DNA from: an uncultured Lachnospiraceae bacterium
GTDB taxonomy: Bacteria > Bacillota > Clostridia > Lachnospirales > Lachnospiraceae
Length of the DNA stretch: 6,581 nucleotides
Direction: 5' to 3'
NCBI GenBank assembly: GCA_910587295.1
Contig: CAJULP010000008.1
Location: forward strand, 1 to 6,581
Shown: in pieces, positions 1 through 6,092 of the stretch
Layout of the letters: each line of letters starts with the position of its first letter
Numbering within the stretch: position 1 is the first letter of the stretch
Made by a program: the position numbers and the translations under genes
The notes under the pieces: model-generated
The model's database searches: none
What the model saw: only the letters and a program-made list of their open reading frames with translations
What the model was told of the DNA's origin: nothing

Positions 1-57
1 CATGGTAAGTAATGCAGCCTATAACTTCTGATGGAGGGGGAATCCTCCTTCCGTTAT

Positions 58-69
58 ATCTATATAGAT
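58..69. repeat. 12-bp perfect palindrome in leader of XRE-methyltransferase gene
   Basis: ATCTATATAGAT reads the same on both strands. It lies about 75 bases upstream of the XRE-methyltransferase start. It could be an upstream operator or simply an AT-rich coincidence. No sequence shared with the second inverted repeat at 101-118 is visible, so a common binding protein is not supported. Confidence 0.4.
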
Positions 70-100
70 TTATTAGATTGGACTTTGTAACTGTTAACCG

Positions 101-118
101 GTAGTCATTTTTGACTAC
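101..118. promoter_or_regulatory. Candidate operator (inverted repeat) for the XRE regulator
   Basis: GTAGTCA and TGACTAC form perfect 7-bp arms around a TTTT spacer and end 26 bases before the start codon at 145. XRE-family repressors commonly bind dyads of this size near their own promoters, so autoregulation by the downstream HTH domain is the natural inference. A weak -35 (TTGGAC, 78-83) with TAGTCA (102-107) as a poor -10 would put the core promoter inside the dyad, but no convincing promoter is visible. The dyad is seen; its function is inferred. Confidence 0.5.
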
Positions 119-144
119 ACCATTATTATACTAGGAGAAAAGTT

Positions 145-975
145 ATGGATCATCTGAAAACAGGGGAAGTAATCTGCAAAAGGCGTAAGGAGCTGGGGCT
201 AACGCAAAACCAGCTTGCCAGCTCTTTAAACATATCGTTTCAGGCAGTCTCGAAATGGGAAAATAATTCCGCATATCCCGATATCGAGATGCTTCCGAAA
301 CTGGCGGCGGCCCTTCACACGACAGTGGACGCACTGCTTTGCTATGAAAGCATTGTGACGGATTACGACAAACGTTATGATACGGAAGAATATTACTGGG
401 GGCTTATGCCGAACCAGATCTGCTATGATATCATGAAAATCCTTCCGCCGATCAAGCCATACCGTGTGCTTGATATTGGATGCGGCGAAGGCAAGGATGC
501 CGTGTTCTTTGCCAAATGCGGCTATTCGGTAACGGCATTTGACATATCCGAGCAGGGCATTGAGAAAGCAAGGCGGCTTGCAGAGTACAATCAGGCAGAC
601 GTTCACTTTTTTAAAGCGGATCTGTTTGACTACCGTCCTGATACGGAGTATGACATTATATTCAGCAGCGGGGCGCTGCATTTCATGCAGAGGGCCGGGC
701 GGGAAGGGCTTTGTGACAGTCTGAAAGCACATACTGCGGACAACGGCATAAATGCCCTGAACGTGTTTGTGGAAAAGCCTTTTATCAAGCGTGCCCCGGA
801 CAGCACCAGGGAGGAGGAAGAGCTGCATCCATGGCATTCGGGGGAACTGTTTGGATATTATCATGACTGGATGTTCCATGTGTGCAGGGAGGACATATTT
901 GACTGTAACAGCGGGGGGATACCGCATAAGCATTGTATGGATACGCTGATTGCCCGGAAAATAAAAAATGAGTAA
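145..975 (+). CDS. XRE-family HTH domain fused to class I SAM-dependent methyltransferase
   Basis: A 276-residue protein with two domains. Residues 7-61 form a Cro/C1-type helix-turn-helix (LTQNQLASSLNIS then AVSKWEN, typical XRE spacing). Residues about 80-272 form a Rossmann methyltransferase: motif I VLDIGCGEG at 108-116 for SAM binding, acidic motif II AFDIS (D133), ADLFDY at 158-163 and FSSGALHF at 173-180. The region around residues 201-213 and the closing GIPHKHCMD segment resemble the TehB-like methyltransferases of Firmicutes. The methyl acceptor cannot be read from sequence; TehB relatives act on tellurite or small molecules, but that should not be transferred without testing. The fusion suggests a regulator that senses SAM, the substrate or the product, or that couples repression to a detoxifying enzyme. 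The start is supported by AGGAGA at 133-138. The gene is monocistronic, with 102 bases separating its stop from the next start. Confidence 0.9.
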   Translation: MDHLKTGEVICKRRKELGLTQNQLASSLNISFQAVSKWENNSAYPDIEMLPKLAAALHTTVDALLCYESIVTDYDKRYDTEEYYWGLMPNQICYDIMKILPPIKPYRVLDIGCGEGKDAVFFAKCGYSVTAFDISEQGIEKARRLAEYNQADVHFFKADLFDYRPDTEYDIIFSSGALHFMQRAGREGLCDSLKAHTADNGINALNVFVEKPFIKRAPDSTREEEELHPWHSGELFGYYHDWMFHVCREDIFDCNSGGIPHKHCMDTLIARKIKNE

Positions 976-999
976 TCGGTATCTTTGCTAAAGTGATTT

Positions 1000-1005
1000 T
1001 ATAAT
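1000..1005 (+). promoter_or_regulatory. Possible -10 element for the sigma factor-ABC operon
   Basis: A consensus TATAAT lies 72 bases upstream of the sigma factor start, in the only intergenic gap that could hold the operon promoter. No good -35 is found 16-18 bases upstream. A second TATACT at 1048-1053 is too close to the ribosome binding site to serve as a -10 for a translated message. An ECF-type promoter recognised by the encoded sigma factor may instead lie in the GC-rich stretch at 1020-1047. Confidence 0.3.
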
Positions 1006-1059
1006 TTAATTTACAAAAAAGCCGCACCTTCCTGCCGCCTGACCCGTTATACTATAGTG

Positions 1060-1067
1060 AAAGGAGG
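1060..1067 (+). promoter_or_regulatory. Ribosome binding site that sets the sigma factor start
   Basis: AAAGGAGG lies 10 bases before ATG at 1078. A longer frame opens at GTG 1057, but that codon immediately precedes and overlaps this site and has no ribosome binding site of its own. The start at 1078 (or the ATG two codons later, at 1084) is therefore preferred. Confidence 0.75.
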
Positions 1068-1077
1068 TTTCCAAAGC

Positions 1078-1593
1078 ATGTCCATGGATAAAAGAAGAGA
1101 AATCGAAGAGCAGTACGATAAGATTTATCGCTACTGCTATTTTAAATTGCAAAAGCGTGAAATTGCGGAAGATATCACGCAGGAAACCTTCCTTCGCTTT
1201 TTGGAAAGCCCCGGCTATCACAATGAGGGGAAAGGATTGCGGTATCTGTACACCATAGCAAGGAATCTGTGTATAGATGAGTACAGGAAAAAGCAGTATC
1301 AGGTTTTGGGAGGGGAGTTTGCTGAGGGAAAGGATACCGGAAACAGGACTTATAAAGGGATGGCGGTTTCCGATATGGAAGAAAAGGCAGTCACATCCAT
1401 GGCGGTTCAGGCGGCATTGCAGGAACTTGAAGAAGAGGATCGGGAGTTGGTGCTCCTTAGATATGTGAATGAAGTTCCCCTTTCTGTGATCTGCGGCATA
1501 TATCATATGTCCCGCTTTACCTGTTACCGGAAATTAAAAAAGATTGTGAAGGTGTTAAAGGAAAAACTGGAATTGGCCGGGTTAGGTTTATAA
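1078..1593 (+). CDS. ECF-like sigma-70 family RNA polymerase sigma factor
   Basis: A 171-residue sigma factor with region 2 and region 4 only. Region 2 covers about residues 8-72, including the core-binding segment AEDITQETFLRF (30-41) and the -10-recognition helix LRYLYTIARNLCIDEYRK (54-71). Region 4 covers about 108-165, with LQELEEEDRELVLLRYV and a helix-turn-helix at about 133-156. The HTH second helix (SRFTCYRKLKK) departs from the common S-x-x-T-V-x-x-R-L pattern, so its -35 specificity may be unusual. Between the domains lies a charged linker (about 80-105). It is the first gene of an operon with a membrane protein and an ABC transporter, 18 bases before the next start. Autoregulation of the operon is likely but inferred. 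No typical zinc-binding or RseA-type anti-sigma factor is encoded nearby. Confidence 0.88.
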   Translation: MSMDKRREIEEQYDKIYRYCYFKLQKREIAEDITQETFLRFLESPGYHNEGKGLRYLYTIARNLCIDEYRKKQYQVLGGEFAEGKDTGNRTYKGMAVSDMEEKAVTSMAVQAALQELEEEDRELVLLRYVNEVPLSVICGIYHMSRFTCYRKLKKIVKVLKEKLELAGLGL

Positions 1594-1611
1594 CGGCGGA
1601 AAGGACGGCAA

Positions 1612-2346
1612 ATGGAAAAGAAACTGAAAACAATGCTTCAATATGCCATGGAAGCGCCGGCGCCGGAGCGGAAGCAGGAATTTTTGTGCCGCATCAGGGA
1701 ATCTATGGACGATCGGCAGGCAGGCCAAGGCTCAAGGGGCGGTTATGGGAGATTTGTGGCAGGACAGGTTTTTTATATCGGGAAATGGGGATGGTGCGGT
1801 TCTTTTGGCGCATTTCTCGGGGCGCTGCTGCTGGGCGGCTTTTCGGATAAAAACCTGCTTTGGACATTTTCTGCCGCGGCGCCTTTTTTGGCGGTGGTCT
1901 TTTTGGCGGAGGGGCTGCGGTCGGAAATGTACGGGATGGCGGAGCTGGAAATGACTGCAAGATTTTCCTTAAAGAGCCTGGTTCTTGCCAGGATGGGAAT
2001 CATGGGAGCGGTGCATATGCTGCTGCTCTGCCTTGGTATGGCAGTCTGTTATGGGCAGGGAGAGGCGCCCTTATTACATGCAGGCGTTTATCTGACGGTG
2101 CCTTACCTGCTTACCAATGGGGCAGGTCTGTACCTTGCGAGGAAAATGCGGGGCAGGGAATGTATGTATGCCATTTTGGCGGCAGCGGCAGGGGTGGCGG
2201 TGCTTCCCTTTGGGGTTAAACTTCTTTATCAAGAGGAACGATTTATCTGGTGGATGGCGGCACTGCCGGTTTTTGCCGTGTTGGCGGTAAAGGAATGGAA
2301 AAAGAGTCTGGAAGGATGGGAGGAAGTCACATGGAACTTATCGTAG
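1612..2346 (+). CDS. Uncharacterised six-span membrane protein between sigma factor and ABC genes
   Basis: A 244-residue protein. A charged N-terminal segment of about 55 residues, without a signal peptide, precedes about six hydrophobic segments (near 59-77, 82-100, 129-147, 155-176, 185-203 and 211-226), and the protein ends in a short charged tail. A conserved-looking amphipathic stretch, YGMAELEMTARFSLKSL (107-123), sits in the loop after span two. No named family is recognised with confidence. Its place between the sigma factor and the ABC ATPase gene suggests either an accessory subunit of the transporter or a membrane anti-sigma factor using the N-terminal segment. The start ATG at 1612 has GGAAAGGA at 1598-1605. 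Its 3' end overlaps the ATPase gene by 16 bases, so the two are probably translationally coupled. Confidence 0.75.
   Translation: MEKKLKTMLQYAMEAPAPERKQEFLCRIRESMDDRQAGQGSRGGYGRFVAGQVFYIGKWGWCGSFGAFLGALLLGGFSDKNLLWTFSAAAPFLAVVFLAEGLRSEMYGMAELEMTARFSLKSLVLARMGIMGAVHMLLLCLGMAVCYGQGEAPLLHAGVYLTVPYLLTNGAGLYLARKMRGRECMYAILAAAAGVAVLPFGVKLLYQEERFIWWMAALPVFAVLAVKEWKKSLEGWEEVTWNLS
2318..2323 (+). promoter_or_regulatory. Ribosome binding site that sets the ABC ATPase start
   Basis: GGGAGG lies 7 bases before ATG 2331, inside the end of the upstream membrane-protein gene. The same frame is open back to an ATG at 2250, but the 27 extra residues would not match the ABC fold, whose first strand begins at the MELIVDRVSK start. 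Confidence 0.8.
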
Positions 2347-3074
2347 ACAGAGTGTCAAAACAATATGGGAGTAAGATTGCGGTGGACAGGGTATCCTTGA
2401 AACTGCAAAAAGGGGTTTACGGGCTGTTGGGGGCCAACGGCGCCGGGAAGACCACGCTGATGCGGCTGATCTGCGGGATATTAAAGCCAACCAGCGGCAC
2501 AGTAAGCTTATGGGCAGGTGATAAGGAAGAGAGCTCAGGAGGAACTTTGGCAGGCGGAGGAGGGCTGGATGTGTCCACGGAAGAATACAGAGCGCATTTG
2601 GGATACCTTCCCCAGGATTTTGGCTATTACCCGGATTTTAGCGGGATGAAGTTTCTGCTATATATGGCGGCTTTAAAAGGGCTTGATAAATCTTATGCAA
2701 AGAAAAGAGCGTTGGAGCTTTTGGATTTGGTGGGGCTTAAGGAGGTATACAGGAAAAAAATCAAAACCTATTCCGGGGGGATGAAGCAGCGGTTAGGGAT
2801 TGCCCAGGCGCTCTTAGCGGAGCCGAAGCTTTTGGTCCTGGATGAACCTACGGCGGGGCTGGACCCAAAAGAAAGGGTGCGGTTCCGGGATCTGATTGCA
2901 AGGCTGGGGCAGGATAATATTGTGCTGCTTTCCACTCATATTGTTTCGGACATTGAGCATATTGCGGACACGGTGTTGATGATGAAGGACGGCCAGCTTA
3001 TTTATCAGGGGAAGTGGGATGAGACGCAGGGCAATCTGGAGGCATTTTATTTACAGCAGTTTGGGGAGGTGTAA
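2331..3074 (+). CDS. ABC transporter ATP-binding protein
   Basis: A 247-residue nucleotide-binding subunit. Walker A GANGAGKT is at 34-41, Q-loop Q95 in LGYLPQDFG, signature YSGGMKQR at 147-154, Walker B LLVLDEPT at 167-174 (D171, catalytic E172), D-loop GLD at 176-178 and H-loop H203. All ATPase residues are present, so it should be active. The LPQDFG Q-loop and overall layout resemble ATPases that pair with ABC-2-type permeases in Firmicutes export systems. A glycine-rich stretch, about residues 62-84, lies between the strand after Walker A and the Q-loop and is longer than usual for the family. The partner is the permease gene three bases downstream of the stop. The substrate is unknown; antimicrobial peptide export or defence and membrane stress are common roles for such modules but are not shown here. 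Confidence 0.93.
   Translation: MELIVDRVSKQYGSKIAVDRVSLKLQKGVYGLLGANGAGKTTLMRLICGILKPTSGTVSLWAGDKEESSGGTLAGGGGLDVSTEEYRAHLGYLPQDFGYYPDFSGMKFLLYMAALKGLDKSYAKKRALELLDLVGLKEVYRKKIKTYSGGMKQRLGIAQALLAEPKLLVLDEPTAGLDPKERVRFRDLIARLGQDNIVLLSTHIVSDIEHIADTVLMMKDGQLIYQGKWDETQGNLEAFYLQQFGEV
3065..3069 (+). promoter_or_regulatory. Ribosome binding site supporting a TTG start for the permease
   Basis: GGAGG lies 8 bases before TTG 3078 and overlaps the end of the ATPase gene. The next in-frame ATG (3093) has only a weak AGG close to it, so the TTG is the better start. Confidence 0.7.
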
Positions 3075-3077
3075 CGT

Positions 3078-4316
3078 TTGAAAGCAGACAGGATGAAAAA
3101 TTTAGGAATGCTTTATCGGTTTGAACTGGGGAAGATCATAAGGCGGAAAACCACCTTGGTCACGGTGGGGGTTGTTTTGCTTCTTATCCTATTATCTTTA
3201 GGGCTGGATTCGGTTGGTTGTTATTATATTAATGGGGTAAAGATGGATACCAATTACCATAGGAACCAGATTTTTAAGGCGGACCAGTTGGGCCTGGACG
3301 GGCGGCCCATTGATCAGGAGCTGTTGGAGGAAATGGGAAGTGGGTATGACAGGATACCTGAGGAAGCAATCCATGGGGAAATCCCTTATGTTGCAACGGA
3401 AGAATATGAGACCTATGCAAGGCCCTATTCCGCTATTTTTAACTTTGTAAAGCAGGTGTTGCGGAGGAACATTTCTGAGGTTTTTACGTGGGAGCCTGAC
3501 GAGCAGGATTTGTATTTAACAAGGCAGCAGATGCTGGAAAAAGAGTGGGAAGAGGTTTTTCTCACAGAAAAGGAGAAGGAGTTTTGGCGGCAAAAGGAGA
3601 AGGAAATTGAGATGCCCATGGTGTTCCGATTTAAGGAAGGGTACTGGCATCTTCATGACAGCATGTATACGGTTGGGTTTCTGGTGATCTTTGCAACGGC
3701 GATCTGTCTTGCGGGAGTGTTTGCGGATGAGCGGGGCAGGAAAATGGATCAGTTGATCCTAAGCAGCAAATATGGGAGAAATCCACTCTACCTGGCAAAG
3801 GTTCTTTCAGGTATTAGTTTTACGGTTTTGTTTGTGATGCTGATCTGCGGCTTATCCGTTTTGGAAACTTATTTTCTGTATGGGTTGGAAGGGTTTGATG
3901 CGGCGTTCCAGTTGATTATGCCATCCTTCTCCTATCCTGTTACGGTGGGGGAGAGCGTGTTGATCGCTTTTGCCATGCTGGGGGCGGCGGCAGTTATCAC
4001 CGGGGTATTCGTGATGGTCTTGTCGGAAGTTTTACATAACAGCCTTGGAACTTTGGCGCTTACCGCGGGGATCATTATTTTAAGCATGGTTTTCCCGTCA
4101 TCTGCAATTCCGGAACGATACCGCCTGATTTCTCAGTTATGGAGTTACCTGCCCAGCAATTTTGTGGCGGCGTGGGAAATTTTTTCCTGCCGCACGGTTC
4201 CGGTACTTGGAATGGTACTGGTCTCCTGGCAGGCGGTTCCCATCCTTTATCTGGTGATCGGATGTGGGATGGCAGTGGTTGGAAGATGGAAATACACCAA
4301 TGGGCAAGTGGGATAA
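3078..4316 (+). CDS. ABC-2-type transporter permease
   Basis: A 412-residue integral membrane subunit, starting at TTG. One hydrophobic span (about 26-48) follows a basic N-terminus. Then comes a large hydrophilic domain of about 145 residues (50-195), very rich in Glu and Lys near 150-178, probably on the outside. Five more spans lie at about 197-215, 242-265, 292-317, 323-345 and 382-401. This 1+5 layout with a big first loop is typical of ABC-2 export permeases. The segment FADERGRKMDQLILSSKYGRN (215-235) after span two matches the cytoplasmic coupling region of this family. It pairs with the preceding ATPase and is the last gene of the operon, followed by a terminator 70 bases on. The substrate cannot be told from sequence. 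Confidence 0.85.
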   Translation: MKADRMKNLGMLYRFELGKIIRRKTTLVTVGVVLLLILLSLGLDSVGCYYINGVKMDTNYHRNQIFKADQLGLDGRPIDQELLEEMGSGYDRIPEEAIHGEIPYVATEEYETYARPYSAIFNFVKQVLRRNISEVFTWEPDEQDLYLTRQQMLEKEWEEVFLTEKEKEFWRQKEKEIEMPMVFRFKEGYWHLHDSMYTVGFLVIFATAICLAGVFADERGRKMDQLILSSKYGRNPLYLAKVLSGISFTVLFVMLICGLSVLETYFLYGLEGFDAAFQLIMPSFSYPVTVGESVLIAFAMLGAAAVITGVFVMVLSEVLHNSLGTLALTAGIIILSMVFPSSAIPERYRLISQLWSYLPSNFVAAWEIFSCRTVPVLGMVLVSWQAVPILYLVIGCGMAVVGRWKYTNGQVG

Positions 4317-4385
4317 GATGGCCGGAACGCGGCCGGGCAATCCCCCCTTCAAAGCAGTTTTGGTAAACGCAATATAGACAGTGAT

Positions 4386-4419
4386 AAGTGCAGGATACAC
4401 ATCCTGCACTTGTTTATTT
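4386..4419 (+). terminator. Intrinsic terminator of the sigma factor-ABC operon
   Basis: AAGTGCAGGAT and ATCCTGCACTT form a perfect 11-bp stem around an ACAC loop, followed by GTTTATTT. The stem can be extended by a T-G and an A-T pair. It lies 70 bases after the permease stop and before the LytTR gene promoter, so it separates the two operons. If some transcripts start upstream of it, it could also attenuate the LytTR operon. Confidence 0.8.
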
Positions 4420-4437
4420 AAGGCAGGGGAATATAAT
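4410..4437 (+). promoter_or_regulatory. Promoter of the LytTR operon, overlapping the terminator
   Basis: A perfect -10 TATAAT at 4432-4437 has TTGTTT (4410-4415) 16 bases upstream as a weak -35. The -35 starts in the last two bases of the terminator stem and continues into its T-rich tail. Predicted transcription would start near 4444, giving a leader of about 18 bases that carries AGGAGG at 4447-4452. The weak -35 fits a promoter needing an activator, such as the LytTR protein it precedes, but no clear LytTR direct repeats are seen. Confidence 0.5.
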
Positions 4438-4461
4438 GTATCTCATAGGAGGCGGGTCAGA

Positions 4462-4926
4462 ATGAAAGTACATTATTGGAAAGAACCTTCCCTGAAAGAG
4501 GATCATGTGGATGTCCATTACCGCAAGGAGAGCGAATCAGTGGAAATGATCCGGAACTTTTTCCTTTCCTTCCATAGTATTATGGGGAAAAAGGACGGCT
4601 GCACCCACAAGCTGTACCCAGGGAGCATTTACTATTTGGAAGTGGTTGACCGAAAACTGTTTGCTTACCAGGAGAAAGAAGTCTATCAGATTGAGGGCAG
4701 TCTGGGGCATTTCCTGGATTGCTATGGTGAAAGCGGGTTCGCGCAGATCAGCAAGTCAACGGCTGTGAACATTCGCAAGGTTGCCAGGATGAAAGCGGAT
4801 CTTAACATGCGGCTCCGCTTAGCGTTAGATAATGGGGAAGAGCTTATTTTAAACAGAAATTACAAGAAAGATTTTTTGGAAGCTTTGTACCGGCTGCAGG
4901 AGGTGTACCATGAAATTGATCAATAA
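4462..4926 (+). CDS. LytTR-family DNA-binding transcriptional regulator (no receiver domain)
   Basis: A 154-residue protein. Residues 1-48 are a variable N-terminal region with no receiver-domain signature. Residues about 50-147 match a LytTR DNA-binding domain: IYYLEVVDRKLFAYQ (56-70), a stretch leading to GFAQISKSTAVNIRKV (92-107), and a closing strand pair with LDNGEELILNRNYKKDF (122-138). Without a receiver domain it cannot be a classical response regulator. Stand-alone LytTR proteins are usually controlled by a membrane protein encoded next door, and the next gene is one. The ATG at 4462 is chosen because AGGAGG at 4447-4452 lies 9 bases upstream; the frame extends back to 4381, but through the terminator. 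The last 17 bases overlap the next gene. Confidence 0.9.
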   Translation: MKVHYWKEPSLKEDHVDVHYRKESESVEMIRNFFLSFHSIMGKKDGCTHKLYPGSIYYLEVVDRKLFAYQEKEVYQIEGSLGHFLDCYGESGFAQISKSTAVNIRKVARMKADLNMRLRLALDNGEELILNRNYKKDFLEALYRLQEVYHEIDQ

Positions 4927-5344
4927 AAAGAATTTTTTTCCCACGGTATGTACGGTGTTTACGATTTTAATGATTGGGAAGGTTTTGCTTGAGGCGGTTT
5001 TTCAGGGTGTTTTTGGAGGGTATCAGGGGAATGTCCTTATGATGTTTTTCTTTTCGCTGTTAGGAACCTTCGTTCTTTCCCAACATTACCGTTTTCAGAA
5101 TCTGCCCCTATTGGCAGTGATCGGGGTACAATACTTGCTATTGGTAAGTGTGGTTCTTGGCGTGACGTGGCTTGGTTCTTTTGTTGAGCCAATACACGAG
5201 GAGGGGTACAGGGATATGTTCTTATCGTTTAGTATTCCCTATGGGATTGCGGCGATAGTTTATTACATTTCCCTTTTTTATGAAGTAAGGCGGGCAAACC
5301 GGATTTTAGATGAGGTAAGGAGGAAAGAAAATGAAAGGATCTGA
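4910..5344 (+). CDS. Four-span membrane protein, likely partner of the LytTR regulator (DUF3021-like)
   Basis: A 144-residue protein with four hydrophobic segments (about 11-33, 41-57, 65-88 and 102-124) and a highly charged C-terminal tail (125-144) with alternating Arg/Lys and Glu. Both termini are predicted to be cytoplasmic. Size, topology and position directly after a LytTR gene match the DUF3021-type membrane proteins that accompany stand-alone LytTR regulators; the residue-level match is not strong enough to name a family firmly. By analogy with streptococcal HdrM and BrsM it may hold the LytTR protein inactive at the membrane, possibly through the charged tail. AGGAGG at 4898-4903 precedes ATG 4910, inside the regulator gene, which implies translational coupling. 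Confidence 0.7.
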   Translation: MKLINKKNFFPTVCTVFTILMIGKVLLEAVFQGVFGGYQGNVLMMFFFSLLGTFVLSQHYRFQNLPLLAVIGVQYLLLVSVVLGVTWLGSFVEPIHEEGYRDMFLSFSIPYGIAAIVYYISLFYEVRRANRILDEVRRKENERI

Positions 5345-5972
5345 TTTTTTATGGCTGGCCATGGATGCTTTTGGAGGGCTGGGCCTGGAAGTGGTATATG
5401 CTTTTTGGCTGGAACCGGCGGTTTATGGGGTGCCTATGGAGGAATTTACGCCAGGGCAGACGATCCTGCATTGGATATTGACCTGCGTTACCTGGGGGAT
5501 CGTTGCCTGTGTGCTGATTCGGAAAGCAAAGGGAAAGTACCGGTTCCCAATCCTGGATAAGGGGAAGGAGATGCGTATCTGGCAGTGGGGCTTGTGTGTT
5601 TTGTTTTTGGCAATTGCGTTTTGGATTGATTATGTAAGCTGGGGAGGTTTTAAAGTATATCTGGAATTTGTCCGCCGCGGTCCGCTTTTGTTTGTCTTCC
5701 AGTATATTTACTATATGTTTGAGACTATGCTGTTTTTGCTGATCATCGTGTTTGGGCAGAGAGCCTGCGAACTGTGGTTCCGGAAAGTAACTGTTCCTTA
5801 TGGCGGAATCGTCTGCGGGCTGACCTGGGGACTGGCTCATTTGTTTACAAAAGATCTGTCAACGGGCCTGCTAGGGATTGTTATCGGATTTGCCATGGGA
5901 AGCGTGTATCTTCTGGTGAACAGGGATTTTAGGAAAGCATATGTGTTGTTATTTCTGCTATTTGTTCTTTAA
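5331..5972 (+). CDS. Seven-span membrane protein with weak CPBP-like signature
   Basis: A 213-residue protein with hydrophobic segments near 8-26, 45-63, 83-101, 115-143, 157-172, 178-196 and 202-213. GLTWGLAHL (163-171) resembles the second motif (F/W-x-x-x-H) of CPBP/Abi glutamic intramembrane proteases, and E131 in the preceding helix could be a remnant of motif one. The EExxxR pair and the third H-x-x-x-N/D motif are not seen, so proteolytic activity is doubtful. The protein ends inside its last hydrophobic segment, with no charged tail. Start ATG 5331 has TAAGGAGG at 5316-5323 and lies 14 bases inside the previous gene. As third gene of the LytTR operon it may be the effector, an immunity-type protein or a second membrane partner. 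Function unknown. Confidence 0.65.
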   Translation: MKGSDFLWLAMDAFGGLGLEVVYAFWLEPAVYGVPMEEFTPGQTILHWILTCVTWGIVACVLIRKAKGKYRFPILDKGKEMRIWQWGLCVLFLAIAFWIDYVSWGGFKVYLEFVRRGPLLFVFQYIYYMFETMLFLLIIVFGQRACELWFRKVTVPYGGIVCGLTWGLAHLFTKDLSTGLLGIVIGFAMGSVYLLVNRDFRKAYVLLFLLFVL

Positions 5973-5985
5973 GGTAACAAATAAA

Positions 5986-6013
5986 ATTATTATGTTGGAA
6001 AAAACATAATAAT
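5986..6013. repeat. AT-rich perfect hairpin downstream of the LytTR operon
   Basis: ATTATTATGTT and AACATAATAAT form 11-bp perfect arms with a GGAAAA loop, 13 bases after the stop of the seven-span protein gene. On the plus strand no T-run follows, so it is a poor terminator for the LytTR operon. On the minus strand it is followed by TTTATTTGTTACC and could weakly stop transcription coming from the integrase side. It also sits close to the mobile-element scar and could be an element end. Confidence 0.55.
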
Positions 6014-6092
6014 ATGATGCGATATTTAGATAGAAGAGCAGGGGGCAAAGAGAAAGTCTTACGGAAACGCAAGAATCGAGAAAAGCCCGATT

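Noticed and set aside
33..48. GGAGG-GGGAAT-CCTCC inverted repeat near the window start
   Set aside because: It has only 5-bp arms, no T-run after it, and no recognisable upstream gene in the window. It could be a terminator remnant but is not supportable.
226..933. 235-codon minus-strand frame opposite the methyltransferase gene
   Set aside because: It lies antisense to a gene with clear domain motifs, has no recognisable family, and is a composition artefact of the coding strand.
1048..1053. TATACT as a -10 for the sigma operon
   Set aside because: Transcription would start at or inside the ribosome binding site at 1060-1067, leaving no usable leader.
1006..1506. 166-codon minus-strand frame opposite the sigma factor gene
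   Set aside because: It is antisense to a well-supported sigma factor, with no ribosome binding site or domain.
4320..4334. GGCCG-GAACG-CGGCC stem after the permease stop
   Set aside because: It has a short 5-bp stem with no T-run; the hairpin at 4386-4411 is a far better terminator.
5349..5840. 163-codon minus-strand frame opposite the seven-span protein gene
   Set aside because: The plus-strand frame has a good ribosome binding site, operon context and membrane topology; the minus frame has none of these.
6058..6073. CTTACG-GAAA-CGCAAG hairpin with a GNRA-like loop
   Set aside because: It is a six-base stem with one mismatch in non-coding sequence and no supporting context.
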